The position numbers were made by a program, and so were the translations under genes. The notes under the pieces are model-generated. The model was not told where the DNA came from, did no database searches, and worked only from the letters and a program-made list of their open reading frames with translations. Shown here piece after piece: positions 9,443 to 18,697 of a stretch of DNA of 64,000 nucleotides. Source of the stretch: Streptomyces sp. NBC_01275 (lineage in GTDB: Bacteria > Actinomycetota > Actinomycetes > Streptomycetales > Streptomycetaceae); contig NZ_JAPEOZ010000001.1 in assembly GCF_026340655.1 (NCBI RefSeq), forward strand, positions 4,216,001-4,280,000, written 5' to 3'. Numbering within the stretch: position 1 is the first letter of the stretch; every line of letters begins with the position of its first letter.

Positions 9443-10030
9443 CTACTCCACGACCCGTACCTTCGTCCCCGTGTCGCCGAACGCCCACAGGGCCGCGCCG
9501 TCCGCCTTGGCCATACGGATGCCGCCGGTCTGCGCGCCGGAGGCGGCCGGGGGCGGGGAAGAGCCGTCGACCGCGTTCGAGAAGGCGATGTTGACGCCCG
9601 AGACGACGGAGAAGTAGATGATGTGCTCGATCTCCACGCCGTCCGAGCCGGTTGTCGCGTCCTTGCGGACGGAGACCGTGTAGGTGCCGGGCACCGGGCC
9701 GATCGTGCCCGGCCAGACGACGAAGGTACGGCGGGCGGTGTCGTCCGCGTCGACCAGCCAGACCCGGTGGTCGGAGAGGTCGTAGACCACCCGCCGACCC
9801 GTGCCGGAGGCGTCCGGCACCCCGGTCTTCGACGGGGCCGGGGACGCCTTCGGCGAGGCGGAGGGCTTCGCGTCCGCGTTCGCGGACGCCGACGCGGTCG
9901 GGCGGGTCGCCGCCGTCGGGTGCGGGCCCTGCTCGGCCTTCACCGTCAGGACGACGACCGCGGCGACAGCGCCCGTCGTCAGACCGCTGACCCAGACCCA
10001 CGAGGGAAGCCGTCGGGCAGGCACGGGCAC
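9443..10030 (-). CDS. L,D-transpeptidase-like secreted protein lacking the catalytic Cys and His
   Basis: The product has 195 residues. The GTG start follows GAGGAG. One N-terminal membrane anchor (residues ~10-32) is followed by a Thr/Ser/Ala/Pro linker (to ~70) and a beta-rich domain with the YkuD-fold order (VVYDLSDHRVWLVD, then VPGTYTV). In active L,D-transpeptidases the domain ends with an H-G and an S-x-G-C-I-R-M motif. Here the matching segment reads QTGGIRMAKADG, with Gly in place of the nucleophilic Cys, and the preceding His is absent. The protein therefore probably binds peptidoglycan without cross-linking it. It shares transcription direction with fbiC but is separated by ~80 bases. 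Confidence 0.8.
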   Translation of the reverse strand: MPVPARRLPSWVWVSGLTTGAVAAVVVLTVKAEQGPHPTAATRPTASASANADAKPSASPKASPAPSKTGVPDASGTGRRVVYDLSDHRVWLVDADDTARRTFVVWPGTIGPVPGTYTVSVRKDATTGSDGVEIEHIIYFSVVSGVNIAFSNAVDGSSPPPAASGAQTGGIRMAKADGAALWAFGDTGTKVRVVE

Positions 10031-10107
10031 GCAACTCCTCAGCTACTCAGCCACTCAGCTACGGAAGACCTCCGAAGACCCCCCTACCGGAGGTCGGATC
10101 ATCGTAC

Positions 10108-12693
10108 TCACTCCAGCACCGGCAGAAGCTCCGGCAGATGCCCGTCCGAGGCCGACGCGGCGCGCTGCCGCTCCTCGGACACCTCGCCGTACAGCGTCGT
10201 ACGCGCGCGTGCCGGGCGGCCCGCCGCCTCCGCGACCGCGATCAGATCCTTGACGGACTTGTACGAGCCGTACGACGAGCCCGCCATCCGGGAGATCGTC
10301 TCCTCCATCAGCGTGCCGCCCAGGTCGTTCGCCCCCGAGCGGAGCATCTCCGCCGCGCCCTCCGTGCCCAGCTTGACCCAGCTGGTCTGGATGTTGGGGA
10401 TGTGCGGGTGGAGCAGAAGCCGGGCCATGGCCGTCACCGCGCGGTTGTCCCGCATGGTCGGGCCGGGCCGGGCGATGCCCGCCAGGTACACCGGCGCGTT
10501 GGTGTGGATGAAGGGAAGGGTGACGAACTCCGTGAAACCGCCGGTGCGCTGCTGGATCCCGGCGAGGGTGCGCAGATGGCCGAGCCAGTGCCGGGGCTGG
10601 TCGACATGGCCGTACATCATCGTCGAGGACGACCGGATCCCGACCTCGTGGGCCGTCGTGACGACCTCGATCCAGGTCGCCGTCGGGAGCTTGCCCTTGG
10701 TCAGGACCCAGCGGACCTCGTCGTCGAGGATCTCGGCGGCGGTGCCGGGGATGGTGTCCAGGCCCGCCTCCTTCGCGGCCGTGAGCCACTCGCGGATCGA
10801 GAGGCCCGTCCTGGTCGCGCCGTTGACGACCTCCATCGGCGAGAAGGCGTGCACATGCATGCCGGGCACCCGCTCCTTCACCGCCTTCGCGATGTCGAAG
10901 TACGCCGTGCCGGGCAGGTCCGGGTGGATCCCGCCCTGCATGCAGACCTCCACCGCGCCCACCTCCCACGCCTGCTGGGCGCGGTCCGCGACCTGGTCCA
11001 GCGACAGCGTGTAGGCGTCGGCGTCGGTACGGCGCTGCGCGAACGCGCAGAAACGGCAGCCGGTGTAGCAGACGTTGGTGAAGTTGATGTTCCGCGTGAC
11101 GATGTAGGTGACGTCGTCGCCCACCACCGACCTGCGCAGATCGTCCGCGATCCGCGTGAGCGCGTCCAGCGCCGGCCCGTCCGCGTGCAGCAGCGCGAGC
11201 GCCTCGTCGTCGGTGAGCTTCGTCGGGTCGTCGGCGGCCGTCGCGAGCGCCTGGCGTACGTCGGTGTCGATGCGCTCCGGGACCATGCCGGGGGCGGCGG
11301 CCTCACGCAGGGCGGCCCAGTCGCCGTACACCTCGTCGAAGTCGTCGCGGCGGTCGGACGTACGGCCGTCGGTGTCGATGGTGCGGTGCAGGTCGGTGCG
11401 GCCGGACGCCTCGAAGACCTCCTCCGGCTCCTGCCAGGGCAGCCCCCGCGGCAGGGCCTCGGGGCGGGCGAGACCGGTCTCCGGGTCGGCCAGCGCGCGG
11501 ACGTGCGGGAGGAGACGCGGATCCAGCCAGGGCTCGCCGCGGCCGACGAACTCCGGGTACACGCAGAGACGTTCCCTCAGCTCGAAGCCGGCCGCCGCGG
11601 ACTTCGCGGCGAGGTCCTCGATCTGCGGCCAGGGGCGCTCGGGGTTGACGTGGTCGATGGTGAGCGGGGAGACCCCGCCCCAGTCGTCGATGCCCGCCCC
11701 GATCAGCCGCTCGTACTCGCTGTCGACCAGGTTGGGCGGAGCCTGGAGACAGGCGGACGGACCGAGGAGAAGACGCGCGACGGCCACCGTGGCGACCAGC
11801 TCGTCGAGTTCCGCGTCCGGCATCCCGCGCATCGCCGTGTCCGGCTTGGCGCGGAAGTTCTGGATGATCAGCTCCTGGACGCCGTGATAGGCGCGCGAGA
11901 TCTTCCGCAGCGCGAAGAGGGAGTCGGCGCGCTCCTCGTAGGTCTCGCCGATCCCGATCAGAATGCCGGAGGTGAAGGGGACGGACGACCGCCCGGCGTC
12001 CTCCAGAACGCGCAGCCGTACGGCGGGCTCCTTGTCCGGGGACCCGTGGTGCGGCCCGCCAGGCTCGGACCACAGCCGGGTCGCCGTCGTCTCCAGCATC
12101 ATGCCCATGCTGGGCGCGACCGGCTTGAGACGCTGGAAGTCGGTCCAGGACATCACGCCCGGGTTGAGGTGCGGCAGCAGCCCGGTCTCCTCCAGGATGC
12201 GGATGGAGATGGCGCGGACATAGGCGATCGTGTCGTCGTAGCCGTGCGCGTCGAGCCACTCGCGCGCCTCCGGCCACCGCTCCTCCGGCTTGTCGCCGAG
12301 GGTGATCAGCGCTTCCTTGCAGCCGAGGGCCGCGCCCTTGCGGGCGACGTCCAGCACCTCGTCCGGGGACATGAACATCCCGTGCCCGGCGCGCCGCAGC
12401 TTGCCCGGGACGGTGACGAAGGTGCAGTAGTGGCACTTGTCCCGGCACAACCGGGTGAGGGGGATGAAGACGCTCTTCGAGTACGTGATGACGCCGGGCC
12501 GACCCGCCGCTTCCAGCCCCGCGTCCCGCACCCGGGCGGCGGACCCGGCGAGGTCCTCCAGGTGAGCACCACGAGCCTGGAGCAGGACCGCGGCCTCGGC
12601 GACGTCGAGCGCGACGCCGTCCCGGGCACGTTTGAGGGCACGACGCAGGGAGTTCTCGGTGGGGCCGGTTCCGGAGGTCACGGAAGTGGTCAT
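10108..12693 (-). CDS. fbiC: FbiC, 7,8-didemethyl-8-hydroxy-5-deazariboflavin (F0) synthase
   Basis: The product has 861 residues, the normal length for the fused actinobacterial enzyme. Two radical-SAM domains are present, each with a CxxxCxxC cluster motif: Cys83/87/90 (CRDKCHYC) in the N-terminal CofG-like half and Cys542/546/549 (CYTGCRFC) in the C-terminal CofH-like half. The enzyme joins a tyrosine-derived group to 5-amino-6-ribitylaminouracil to make F0, the chromophore of coenzyme F420. An F420-dependent oxidoreductase gene lies directly upstream in the same direction, and other likely F420 users occur in the window. Confidence 0.97.
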   Translation of the reverse strand: MTTSVTSGTGPTENSLRRALKRARDGVALDVAEAAVLLQARGAHLEDLAGSAARVRDAGLEAAGRPGVITYSKSVFIPLTRLCRDKCHYCTFVTVPGKLRRAGHGMFMSPDEVLDVARKGAALGCKEALITLGDKPEERWPEAREWLDAHGYDDTIAYVRAISIRILEETGLLPHLNPGVMSWTDFQRLKPVAPSMGMMLETTATRLWSEPGGPHHGSPDKEPAVRLRVLEDAGRSSVPFTSGILIGIGETYEERADSLFALRKISRAYHGVQELIIQNFRAKPDTAMRGMPDAELDELVATVAVARLLLGPSACLQAPPNLVDSEYERLIGAGIDDWGGVSPLTIDHVNPERPWPQIEDLAAKSAAAGFELRERLCVYPEFVGRGEPWLDPRLLPHVRALADPETGLARPEALPRGLPWQEPEEVFEASGRTDLHRTIDTDGRTSDRRDDFDEVYGDWAALREAAAPGMVPERIDTDVRQALATAADDPTKLTDDEALALLHADGPALDALTRIADDLRRSVVGDDVTYIVTRNINFTNVCYTGCRFCAFAQRRTDADAYTLSLDQVADRAQQAWEVGAVEVCMQGGIHPDLPGTAYFDIAKAVKERVPGMHVHAFSPMEVVNGATRTGLSIREWLTAAKEAGLDTIPGTAAEILDDEVRWVLTKGKLPTATWIEVVTTAHEVGIRSSSTMMYGHVDQPRHWLGHLRTLAGIQQRTGGFTEFVTLPFIHTNAPVYLAGIARPGPTMRDNRAVTAMARLLLHPHIPNIQTSWVKLGTEGAAEMLRSGANDLGGTLMEETISRMAGSSYGSYKSVKDLIAVAEAAGRPARARTTLYGEVSEERQRAASASDGHLPELLPVLE

Positions 12694-12794
12694 CCTTTGA
12701 GCATACGTTCGCGCTGATCAGGGCAGAGGGGTACGTCCGTTTCCGCCCGGACCGAAGGTCGTTACACGGTGTCACTCGATCCCGGTGGGCGACG

Positions 12795-13664
12795 TCACCC
12801 GTTCACGGGGAGGAAACGCGCGTACTCGTCCAGCAGGCCCAGCACCTCCGCCTCCCCCGCCGGAGGCAGTTGCACCACGACCTCCTCGATGCCCAGCTCC
12901 GCGTAGTACGCGAGCTTGCCGGGGGACGGGTGGACCGCGTACGGGACGACCTGGAGGGCCCCCGGGTCACGGCCCGCCTCGGCCCAGGCCGCCCGCAGCG
13001 CCGGCAGCGACTCGGACAGGCCGCGCCCGCCGATCGGCAGCCACCCGTCCGCGTACTCGCAGATGTGCGCGAACAGCTTCGGGCCCGCCGCCCCGCCGAC
13101 GAGGGTGCGGGGACCGGTGACCGGGCCGCGCGGCTTCTGCACGGGCTTGGGGTACGCGCTGCTGGCGCGCACACTCCCGTACTCCCCCTCGTACGCCGTC
13201 GGCTCCTGCGCCCACAGGCTCTGCATCAGCCGCACCCGGTCCCGGACCAGCTCACGCCGGGTGCGCCACTCGACGCCGTGATCGGCGGCCTCCTCGACGT
13301 TCCAGCCGTAACCGAGGCCGAGGGTCAACCGCCCGCCCGAGAGGTGATCGACGGTCGCGATCTGCTTGGCCAGGTCGATCGGGTCGTGCTGGGCGACGAG
13401 CGTGATCCCGGTCCCGAGCCCGAGCCCCTCGGTGACGGCGGCGGCCTGCCCGAGGGCGACGAAGGGGTCGAGCGTGCGGCCGTACTCGCGGGGCAGTTCG
13501 CCGCCGGCGGGGTAGGGGGTGACGCGCTCGACGGGGATGTGCGTGTGCTCGGGAAGGTAGAGCCCGGCGAACCCACGCTGCTCCAGCTCACGGGCGAGAC
13601 GGGTCGGGGTGATCGTCTCGTCGGTGAGGAAGATCGTTACGGCGATGCGCAGGGGCAGGGGCAT
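12795..13664 (-). CDS. LLM-class F420-dependent oxidoreductase
   Basis: The product has 289 residues from the ATG at 13664. Sequence upstream in the same frame (to 13751) is low-complexity and lacks a ribosome site. The TIM-barrel luciferase-like fold is evident: an N-terminal strand RIAVTIFLTDETI, LYLPEHTHIP near residue 36, the family block LSGGRLTLGLGYGWN near residue 100, and a C-terminal DGWLPIGG. This family transfers hydride from or to F420; the substrate is not predictable. It lies 100 bases upstream of fbiC in the same orientation, which fits cofactor maker and user together. A 12-bp palindrome lies about 90 bases before the start. Confidence 0.92.
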   Translation of the reverse strand: MPLPLRIAVTIFLTDETITPTRLARELEQRGFAGLYLPEHTHIPVERVTPYPAGGELPREYGRTLDPFVALGQAAAVTEGLGLGTGITLVAQHDPIDLAKQIATVDHLSGGRLTLGLGYGWNVEEAADHGVEWRTRRELVRDRVRLMQSLWAQEPTAYEGEYGSVRASSAYPKPVQKPRGPVTGPRTLVGGAAGPKLFAHICEYADGWLPIGGRGLSESLPALRAAWAEAGRDPGALQVVPYAVHPSPGKLAYYAELGIEEVVVQLPPAGEAEVLGLLDEYARFLPVNG

Positions 13665-13752
13665 GGCGACAGGCCTTTCGACGCGGTTGTCGGCTCTGGC
13701 GGGGCTGGCGATCTCCTCACATCTGTACCGGGAGGAGGGCCGCCTGTCCATA

Positions 13753-13764
13753 CCGACCGGTCGG
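13753..13764. promoter_or_regulatory. Palindrome upstream of the F420 oxidoreductase
   Basis: CCGACCGGTCGG is a perfect 12-bp palindrome, a form typical of TetR-family operators, 89 bases before the start at 13664. No regulator gene is adjacent. It differs from the TCTGACG operator family. Confidence 0.35.
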
Positions 13765-13776
13765 CATCATGGAGGG

Positions 13777-13817
13777 GAGGTCACTCCAGGGAGGTCACTC
13801 CAGGGAGATCACCCTGG
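13777..13817. repeat. 14-bp tandem repeat, about three copies
   Basis: GAGGTCACTCCAGG occurs at 13777 and again at 13791, followed by a diverged third copy GAGATCACCCTGG at 13805. Located between the oxidoreductase promoter and the repeat-rich region. Confidence 0.6.
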
Positions 13818-13881
13818 GGAGGCCCACAACACATCCGTCAACTCGCCCCGACTCACCACAAGATCAGTGACCGGGGTCAGA

Positions 13882-14169
13882 TCAGGGCCGGTCCCGGTTC
13901 GGACGCCCCTGCGGGCCCGGCACAAACAGGCTCAGCCGATAGGTGGTCGGCTGCACCAGTCGCCCACAGAGTGTGTCGACCCGGGTCGTCGCCCAGTCGA
14001 TCTGCTCCTCCGCGGAACGCAGACCGCGCAGATGCGCACGCCACTCCGACTCGTCCTGAGTTTCGAAGACGGTTTTCCAGTAGCCCGTGCCAGGAGCGGT
14101 GAGATCAGCAATCCGCCGACTCGCCGCCTGCTGCTGTCGCCTTCTCTTCCTCTGACCTGGCACCACCAC
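13882..14169 (-). CDS. Small basic hypothetical protein, possibly a gene remnant
   Basis: A frame of 95 residues can start at any of three consecutive GTG codons (14169, 14166, 14163). It begins with a basic stretch (QRKRRRQQQAASRR) and continues with a plausible protein segment (WKTVFETQDESEWRAHLRG, then EEQIDWATTRVDTLCG). No ribosome site is seen, and the frame stays open upstream toward the repeat, so it may be the 3' end of a gene broken by the neighbouring repeat. The protein is not recognised. The composition from 13990 to 14260 is lower in G+C than the surroundings. Confidence 0.35.
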   Translation of the reverse strand: MVVPGQRKRRRQQQAASRRIADLTAPGTGYWKTVFETQDESEWRAHLRGLRSAEEQIDWATTRVDTLCGRLVQPTTYRLSLFVPGPQGRPNRDRP

Positions 14170-14997
14170 AGCATCGTCGGCTTGGCGACACCCCGGCAAG
14201 ACGATTACCCCAGGCTCATGGCCGCCTACGAGTTGCTGATCATTTGCCAGACAGGCCCTGGCTAGGCCGAGATTGAGATTGAGGGCGTCTCCCCACCCCC
14301 AACAGCCAACTGAACGTCGGGCCACTCGCTTCTTTGCCAGTGTCGTGCTTCCGCGCCCCGTGTAAAGGGCGCTCCCTACGGTCGCGTCGCCTGCGGCGAT
14401 CGGCCTGCGGCCCACCCTTGACACGGGCCGCTCCAGCACGGGCGAGAAGCGAGCGAGCGGCCGGGGGAGGAGCAGGGGGCCAGGTGGGAATTCCCTGGGG
14501 TGGGTTACGGGGCGGGCCGGGGTGGGGGGGCGCGGCCGCGCCTCGCCAGCACGCCGGGTGGGCTCAGCAGCTGCGGGCCGGTGGGGGGTGAGGGTTCGGG
14601 CGGCGCTGCGGCGGGGTGGGATGCGTCGGGTCGGCTTGGCGGCTTGCGGGCCGGTGGGTGGGGTGGGGTGGGGTGCTGCGGAGTGGGATGAAGGGGGGGA
14701 GTTGGGCTGTCTCGCCAGTCGCAGGGGTCTCGTCTGTTGCGGGGGAAGCCGTTGGTGGGGGTTTGCGGCCAGGGTTGGGTGGAGGAGGGTGGTGGCTGGT
14801 GTGCGGGGTGGCCCGAGTCCTCCAAACAGCCTTCGTCCCTTGTCTGGTGAGGCCCCCGTTACAGACGAGGCTCCCGCCGGCCCCGCCCGGCACGTCAGTC
14901 CCAAGTCGGCCCCTTGCCTCCGCAGCCCCCTTGGCCTGTCACCCCGTCAGTCCCAGTCGGCCCGTCGGCCCTAGAGCGACCCGAGGAGAGGCGGCCA
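14170..14997. other. Gene-free region occupied by G-rich repeat sequence
   Basis: No convincing gene is seen. Open frames on both strands are Gly/Arg or Pro/Ala low-complexity translations of strand-skewed sequence. The left arm of the large inverted repeat fills 14327-14620. From 14620 to 14820 further G-rich sequence carries relatives of the same units, including a stretch that reappears at 34265-34345 in reverse. Confidence 0.6.
14327..14620 (+). repeat. Left arm of ~290 bp inverted repeat
   Basis: Compared by eye, this arm matches the reverse complement of 15713-16005 closely, about 85% or better. The outer end begins CGCTTCTTTGCCAGTGTCGT in both arms. It includes the internal palindromic pair CCGTGTAAAGGGCGCTCCCT and CACCCTTGACACGGGCCGCT. 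Upstream, TGAACGTCGGGCCACTCGCT reappears in reverse near 34370. No transposase is present, so it may be a MITE-like element or a dispersed Streptomyces repeat. Confidence 0.8.
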
Positions 14998-15459
14998 TCA
15001 GTCGTCGAAGAACAGCTCAAGATCCTCGATGGAGCCTGGCCCGGTCAAAAAACTCTCTGCCTGGGCAATCTCATTCCTTGGTGGCAATCTGCGCTCTCGG
15101 AGCTGTGTCATCCATAGCTCGCCCTGCTCGCCGATCGCATAGATTCCGGACAGCAGTTCGGCCATGCCCGCAGGGTGCGTCGGGCTGTGCCCGACGACGG
15201 GTTGGAGTTCCCACTCGCCTGCCCGAGCGGCCAGCCGGAGCACCCCGGCCCAGTTGGCGACCCGCCCGATACGTACGTGCCACGAGTCCTCGGTGAACGG
15301 CACCAGTCGGCTGCCCTGCAGGGCGTTGGTAGCAGCCCTGATGTCCGCTATCACCTGCCGTTCCACGGCATCACGGACCCAGCGCCCTTCCTGCGCTTCC
15401 TCGATGGCGGCGGACCACCACTCCCATGCGCCCTCCGGCCGGGCCGTGAACGTATCCAT
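14998..15459 (-). CDS. Hypothetical protein between inverted repeat arms
   Basis: The product has 153 residues from an ATG. Its composition looks like a soluble globular protein, with several Trp and balanced charge, unlike the skewed frames around it. Segments include ARPEGAWEWWSAAIEEA at the N-terminus and a C-terminus ending in four acidic/aromatic residues (LFFDD). The DNA is less G+C rich than neighbouring genes. No domain was recognised. It is the only credible gene enclosed by the 14327-16005 inverted repeat and may be cargo of a mobile unit or an old resident flanked by repeats. Confidence 0.65.
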   Translation of the reverse strand: MDTFTARPEGAWEWWSAAIEEAQEGRWVRDAVERQVIADIRAATNALQGSRLVPFTEDSWHVRIGRVANWAGVLRLAARAGEWELQPVVGHSPTHPAGMAELLSGIYAIGEQGELWMTQLRERRLPPRNEIAQAESFLTGPGSIEDLELFFDD

Positions 15460-16030
15460 GCCGACAGGTTTCCATGTGCGCCGCCGTCATCGTTCAGAGG
15501 GAAGCCGATCAACCCGAGAACCAACTGATCAAAGAGACACCCCCTAGTCGGGCCGCCGCTCCCGCCTGCCCGTCAGCCCCCTCACCCTTTCCCTCGCCGG
15601 ACGACCACCGGCCGCGAGCCGCCGACCCCACTCGGTGCCCCACCCGGCTGGAGCGCCGCTTGAACCCCCACCCCCCACCGGCCCGCAGCCCGCTGAGCCC
15701 AGCCGGCGTGCCCCCACCCCGCCGCAGCGCCGCCCGAACCCCCACCCCCATCAACCCGCAAGCCGCTGAGCCCACCCGGCGTGCCGGCGAGGCGCGGCCG
15801 CGCACCCCCCACCCCGGCCCGCCCCGCAACCCACCCCAGGGAACTCCCACCTGGCCACCCATCCCTCCGGGCCGCCCGCACGCTTCTCCCCCGTGCTGGA
15901 GCGGCCCGTGTCAAGGGTGGAGCGGAGCGGAATCGCCGCAGGCGACGCGACCGCAGGGAGCGCCCTTTACACGGGCCGCGGAAGCACGACACTGGCAAAG
16001 AAGCGGGCGGCCCCACGGCCACTGTTCTAC
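15460..16030. other. Gene-free region occupied by C-rich repeat sequence
   Basis: It holds the right arm of the inverted repeat (15713-16005), and before it, at about 15640-15712, a second tandem copy of the inner unit (CACGCCGG, CTCAGC, CCGGTGGGGG when read in reverse). No believable gene is present. Confidence 0.6.
15713..16005 (-). repeat. Right arm of ~290 bp inverted repeat
   Basis: Reverse complement of 14327-14620, with small gaps. The outer end reads GGCAAAGAAGCG, matching the left end CGCTTCTTTGCC. The arms are separated by about 1.1 kb containing one hypothetical gene. Confidence 0.8.
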
Positions 16031-16474
16031 TCACCCCGCGTTTCCTTCCCCGCAGTCCGCCCACAGCAGCTTGCCGCTCCTCGAAGCACCCGGTTCCTGA
16101 AGTACCGAGACGCCCCACTCGTCGGCGCAGGCCCGCACGAGGTGTAGGCCGCGGCCGTGTTCGGCGTCGGGCGGTGACGGGGGTGCGGGGGTGCCGCCGT
16201 ACGAGAAGCCGGGTGGGATCCTCGGGTCCGTGTCCCAGACGGCCACGCGGAGGCGGCCGGGCCGGGGCGACAGGACGCGGAGTGAGTAGGGGCCCTTGGT
16301 GTGGAGGTGCGAGTTCGTCAGCAGCTCCGCCGCCATCAGTTCCGCGGTGGGAGCCAGCTCGGGCATCTCGTGGGCGGCCAGGATCAGTCTGAGCGCGCCC
16401 CTCGCGACACCCGGTGCGCGTGGATCGCGTGGAAGGTGCAGGGTGTAGTTCCAGGACGGCGATACGGTGGCCAT
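16031..16474 (-). CDS. ATP-binding regulatory protein (anti-sigma factor kinase-like ATPase fold)
   Basis: The product has 147 residues from the ATG at 16474. The HATPase_c_2 boxes are intact: an N-box ELLTNSHLH with the Mg-binding Asn, a G1 region VAVWDTDP, and a G2 box EHGRGLHLV. Such small stand-alone proteins in Streptomyces resemble RsbW/SpoIIAB and often sit next to XRE/DUF397 pairs, as here (16667 and 17550, divergent). They are thought to bind partner regulators rather than act in two-component systems. The partner is not known. Confidence 0.88.
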   Translation of the reverse strand: MATVSPSWNYTLHLPRDPRAPGVARGALRLILAAHEMPELAPTAELMAAELLTNSHLHTKGPYSLRVLSPRPGRLRVAVWDTDPRIPPGFSYGGTPAPPSPPDAEHGRGLHLVRACADEWGVSVLQEPGASRSGKLLWADCGEGNAG

Positions 16475-16666
16475 CGGAAGTCTCCGATCACTGAGGGGAG
16501 TTGGACGAGTGCCTGGTGTCTCTGCCGTGGCGTCCCACGGTGCGCTTCCGGGCAGGGGGCCCGGGAATGACGATAGAGGGCGCGCAAAGTTCCTTTGCGC
16601 GATTTCGAAGGATCTCGACCTTTTCTCCCTCGTGTGGGTGACGAACTCCCCCTGCAAGGACGCCTC

Positions 16667-17521
16667 ATGACATCCAGGCCCGCACCTACGGCCCGACGTG
16701 CCCGACTCGCGACGGAACTGCGCAAACTCCGCGAGCGGGCCGGTCTGACCTCGACCGAGGCGGCCCAACTGCTCAGCAGCAGTTCGGGTCAACTCAGCAA
16801 CGTCGAGTCGGCCCGGTTCGGGGTGAGTCCGGAGCGCGTGCGGGCGATGGCCAACATCTACTCCTGCACGAACCAGCCCTACGTCGACGCCCTTGCCGAC
16901 ATGGCCGCCGAGAAGGTGCGCGGACAGTGGTGGGACGCGTACCGCGAGGTGCTCCCGTCAGGAATGCTCACCCTGGCCGAGCTGGAACACCACGCCACGG
17001 CCATCCGTACCGCCTTCACCGCGCACGTTCCCGGCATGCTCCAGATCACCGAGCACGCCCGCGAGATCTTCAGTCACGCGATCCCAGCGCCTACTCCGCC
17101 GGAGGTCGAGCATCGCGTCTCGCACCGCATCAAGCGACAGGACGTCGTGTTCCAGGCGAACCCGAATCCGTACAGCACCGTCATCCATGAAGCGGCCCTG
17201 CATATGCGGGTCGGCGGCCGGAGGGTGGCGCGGGAGCAGCTCCAGCACCTCATCGACATGAGCGAACGGGAGCACATCACCCTGCGCGTACTCCCCTTCG
17301 ATGTCGGGGCGTTCCCGGGCTCGGGCCAGTCCATCAACTATCTGTGCGGCCCCGTTCCGGAGTTGGACACCGTGCAGCTCGACCAGTTCCACGGCCCCGT
17401 ACTGCTGGATGCCGAGGCCCATCTGCAGAAGTACCGGCACCTCTTGGACGTCGTGGAAGCCACCGCCCTCAGCCCCGAGAAGTCCCGGGACCTGATCCAC
17501 ACCATCGCCCAGAGCCTTTGA
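16667..17521 (+). CDS. XRE-family regulator with DUF5753 domain
   Basis: The product has 284 residues. The ATG at 16667 follows AAGGA with 6-base spacing. A helix-turn-helix lies at residues ~12-65 (LRKLRERAGLTSTEAAQLL). The DUF5753 domain follows (~85-280), with the family blocks VPGMLQITEHA, HEAALHM and LRVLPFDVGAFPGSG. These regulators are paired with downstream DUF397 proteins in Streptomyces; the S. coelicolor Scr1/Scr2 pair of this type affects antibiotic production. Here the DUF397 gene follows after 28 bases and an ATPase-fold protein is divergent. Confidence 0.92.
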   Translation: MTSRPAPTARRARLATELRKLRERAGLTSTEAAQLLSSSSGQLSNVESARFGVSPERVRAMANIYSCTNQPYVDALADMAAEKVRGQWWDAYREVLPSGMLTLAELEHHATAIRTAFTAHVPGMLQITEHAREIFSHAIPAPTPPEVEHRVSHRIKRQDVVFQANPNPYSTVIHEAALHMRVGGRRVAREQLQHLIDMSEREHITLRVLPFDVGAFPGSGQSINYLCGPVPELDTVQLDQFHGPVLLDAEAHLQKYRHLLDVVEATALSPEKSRDLIHTIAQSL

Positions 17522-17549
17522 ACGAATCGACGGAATCGAAGGAGCCGAC

Positions 17550-17741
17550 ATGCCCACCTCCGCCTCGCAGAAGTCGTCTTACTGCCAGGAAGGCGAAGCC
17601 TGCGTCCACATATCCTCCGCCTCCACCCCTCCCGCCATCCACCTCACCGAATCCGCCGACCCCGCCCGAACCACCCTCACCGCCACCCCCCACGCCTTCG
17701 GCGCGCTGCTCAGTGCCGTGAAGTCCGCTGCTTCCGTGTAG
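17550..17741 (+). CDS. DUF397 protein
   Basis: The product has 63 residues. The ATG follows GAAGGAG. The SSYCQEGEACVHI block and the C-terminal ATPHAFGALLSAVKS match the short DUF397 family, which accompanies XRE/DUF5753 regulators. It is likely co-transcribed with the regulator at 16667 and may modulate it directly. Confidence 0.88.
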   Translation: MPTSASQKSSYCQEGEACVHISSASTPPAIHLTESADPARTTLTATPHAFGALLSAVKSAASV

Positions 17742-17759
17742 GTGTTCATCGCGTCACCG

Positions 17760-18617
17760 TCACGGGCTCGGGCCGGGGCCCGCTTCGTCCGTCCAGTCCG
17801 CCAGGTCCGCCGCCACCGCCGCATGGTCCGACGGCCACACCCCGTCCACCGGTCGGTGCCCCGCCCGCCGTACGTGCCGCACATGGCCCTCGCCGACCGG
17901 GCCGGCCGGGCCGACGTGGATGTAGTCGATGCGGGCGGGGGGCTCCAGGATGCGGGCCGTGTACGGGTTGGCGGGGGTCCAGGTGGCGGCGGGGGCGGAG
18001 GGGTCGGCGTACTCCCAGGCGTCGTAGAGGTAATGGCCGGGGACGATCGGGGCGGTTTTGTAACCACCGAAGAGGCGGATCTCGTCGGAGTCCGGCCAGG
18101 CGTTGAAGTCGCCGGTGACGACGGGCGGGAAGGGCGTGCCGGCGCGGTGCCGGGCGACCAGGTGGGCCAGCGCGGTCACCTGGGCGCAGCGCACCGCCGA
18201 GGCGTGCGGGCCCGAGTTGAGGTGGGTGGTGAAGAAGGCGACGTCGTAGGAGGGGGCGGCCAGGCGGGCGTAAAGGGCGAGGCGGCCGTCGGCGAAGTCG
18301 GGAGGCGCCGGGAGCAGCAGCGTCTCCTGGTCGAGAATCGGCCAGCGGCTGAGCACCGCGTTGCCGATGTCGACGGTGTCTGCGTCGTGGTCGGCAATCC
18401 GTTTCCGCCAGCGTTCGGGGGACGGGGAGGGGGCCCATGCGCAGTGCAGGCCCAGTTCGTCGGCGAGCCACTGCGCCTGGTTCTCGCCGCCCGCCGCCCA
18501 CACCTCCTGCAGGCCGACCACGTCCGGGCGCAGGTCGCGCAACACCGACCGGATCGCTTTCTGGCGTTCCCGCCAGGGGCCGAAGCGCCACCACAGGTTC
18601 CAGGTCACCACTCGCAC
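17760..18617 (-). CDS. Endonuclease/exonuclease/phosphatase-family protein
   Basis: The product has 285 residues if it starts at the GTG at 18617, which places the family's first strand VVTWNLWW directly at the N-terminus. The frame continues upstream to 18989, but that part is Arg/Gly-rich and antisense to another gene. Metal and catalytic motifs are present: LQEVW (Glu), THLNSG (His), GDFNAWPDS (Asp/Asn), RIDYIHV and SDHAAV (terminal His). The family includes DNA nucleases, sphingomyelinases and inositol phosphatases. No signal peptide is seen with this start, so the substrate is open. Confidence 0.88.
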   Translation of the reverse strand: MRVVTWNLWWRFGPWRERQKAIRSVLRDLRPDVVGLQEVWAAGGENQAQWLADELGLHCAWAPSPSPERWRKRIADHDADTVDIGNAVLSRWPILDQETLLLPAPPDFADGRLALYARLAAPSYDVAFFTTHLNSGPHASAVRCAQVTALAHLVARHRAGTPFPPVVTGDFNAWPDSDEIRLFGGYKTAPIVPGHYLYDAWEYADPSAPAATWTPANPYTARILEPPARIDYIHVGPAGPVGEGHVRHVRRAGHRPVDGVWPSDHAAVAADLADWTDEAGPGPSP

Positions 18618-18697
18618 GCGCAGCCACCCGCTCTCGTCACGCCGGCATCGGGGACCATTGAAGCAACAGCGCTTCCCGCGAAGGAGTCCCACGGACC

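Noticed and set aside
10138..12717. Long open frame opposite fbiC (859 codons)
   Set aside because: Antisense to an unmistakable FbiC; the translation is Arg/Gly/Val-rich with no domain. High-G+C DNA gives long antisense frames.
14334..14974. Several Gly- or Pro-rich open frames in the repeat region
   Set aside because: They are translations of strand-skewed repeats, without ribosome sites or sensible composition.
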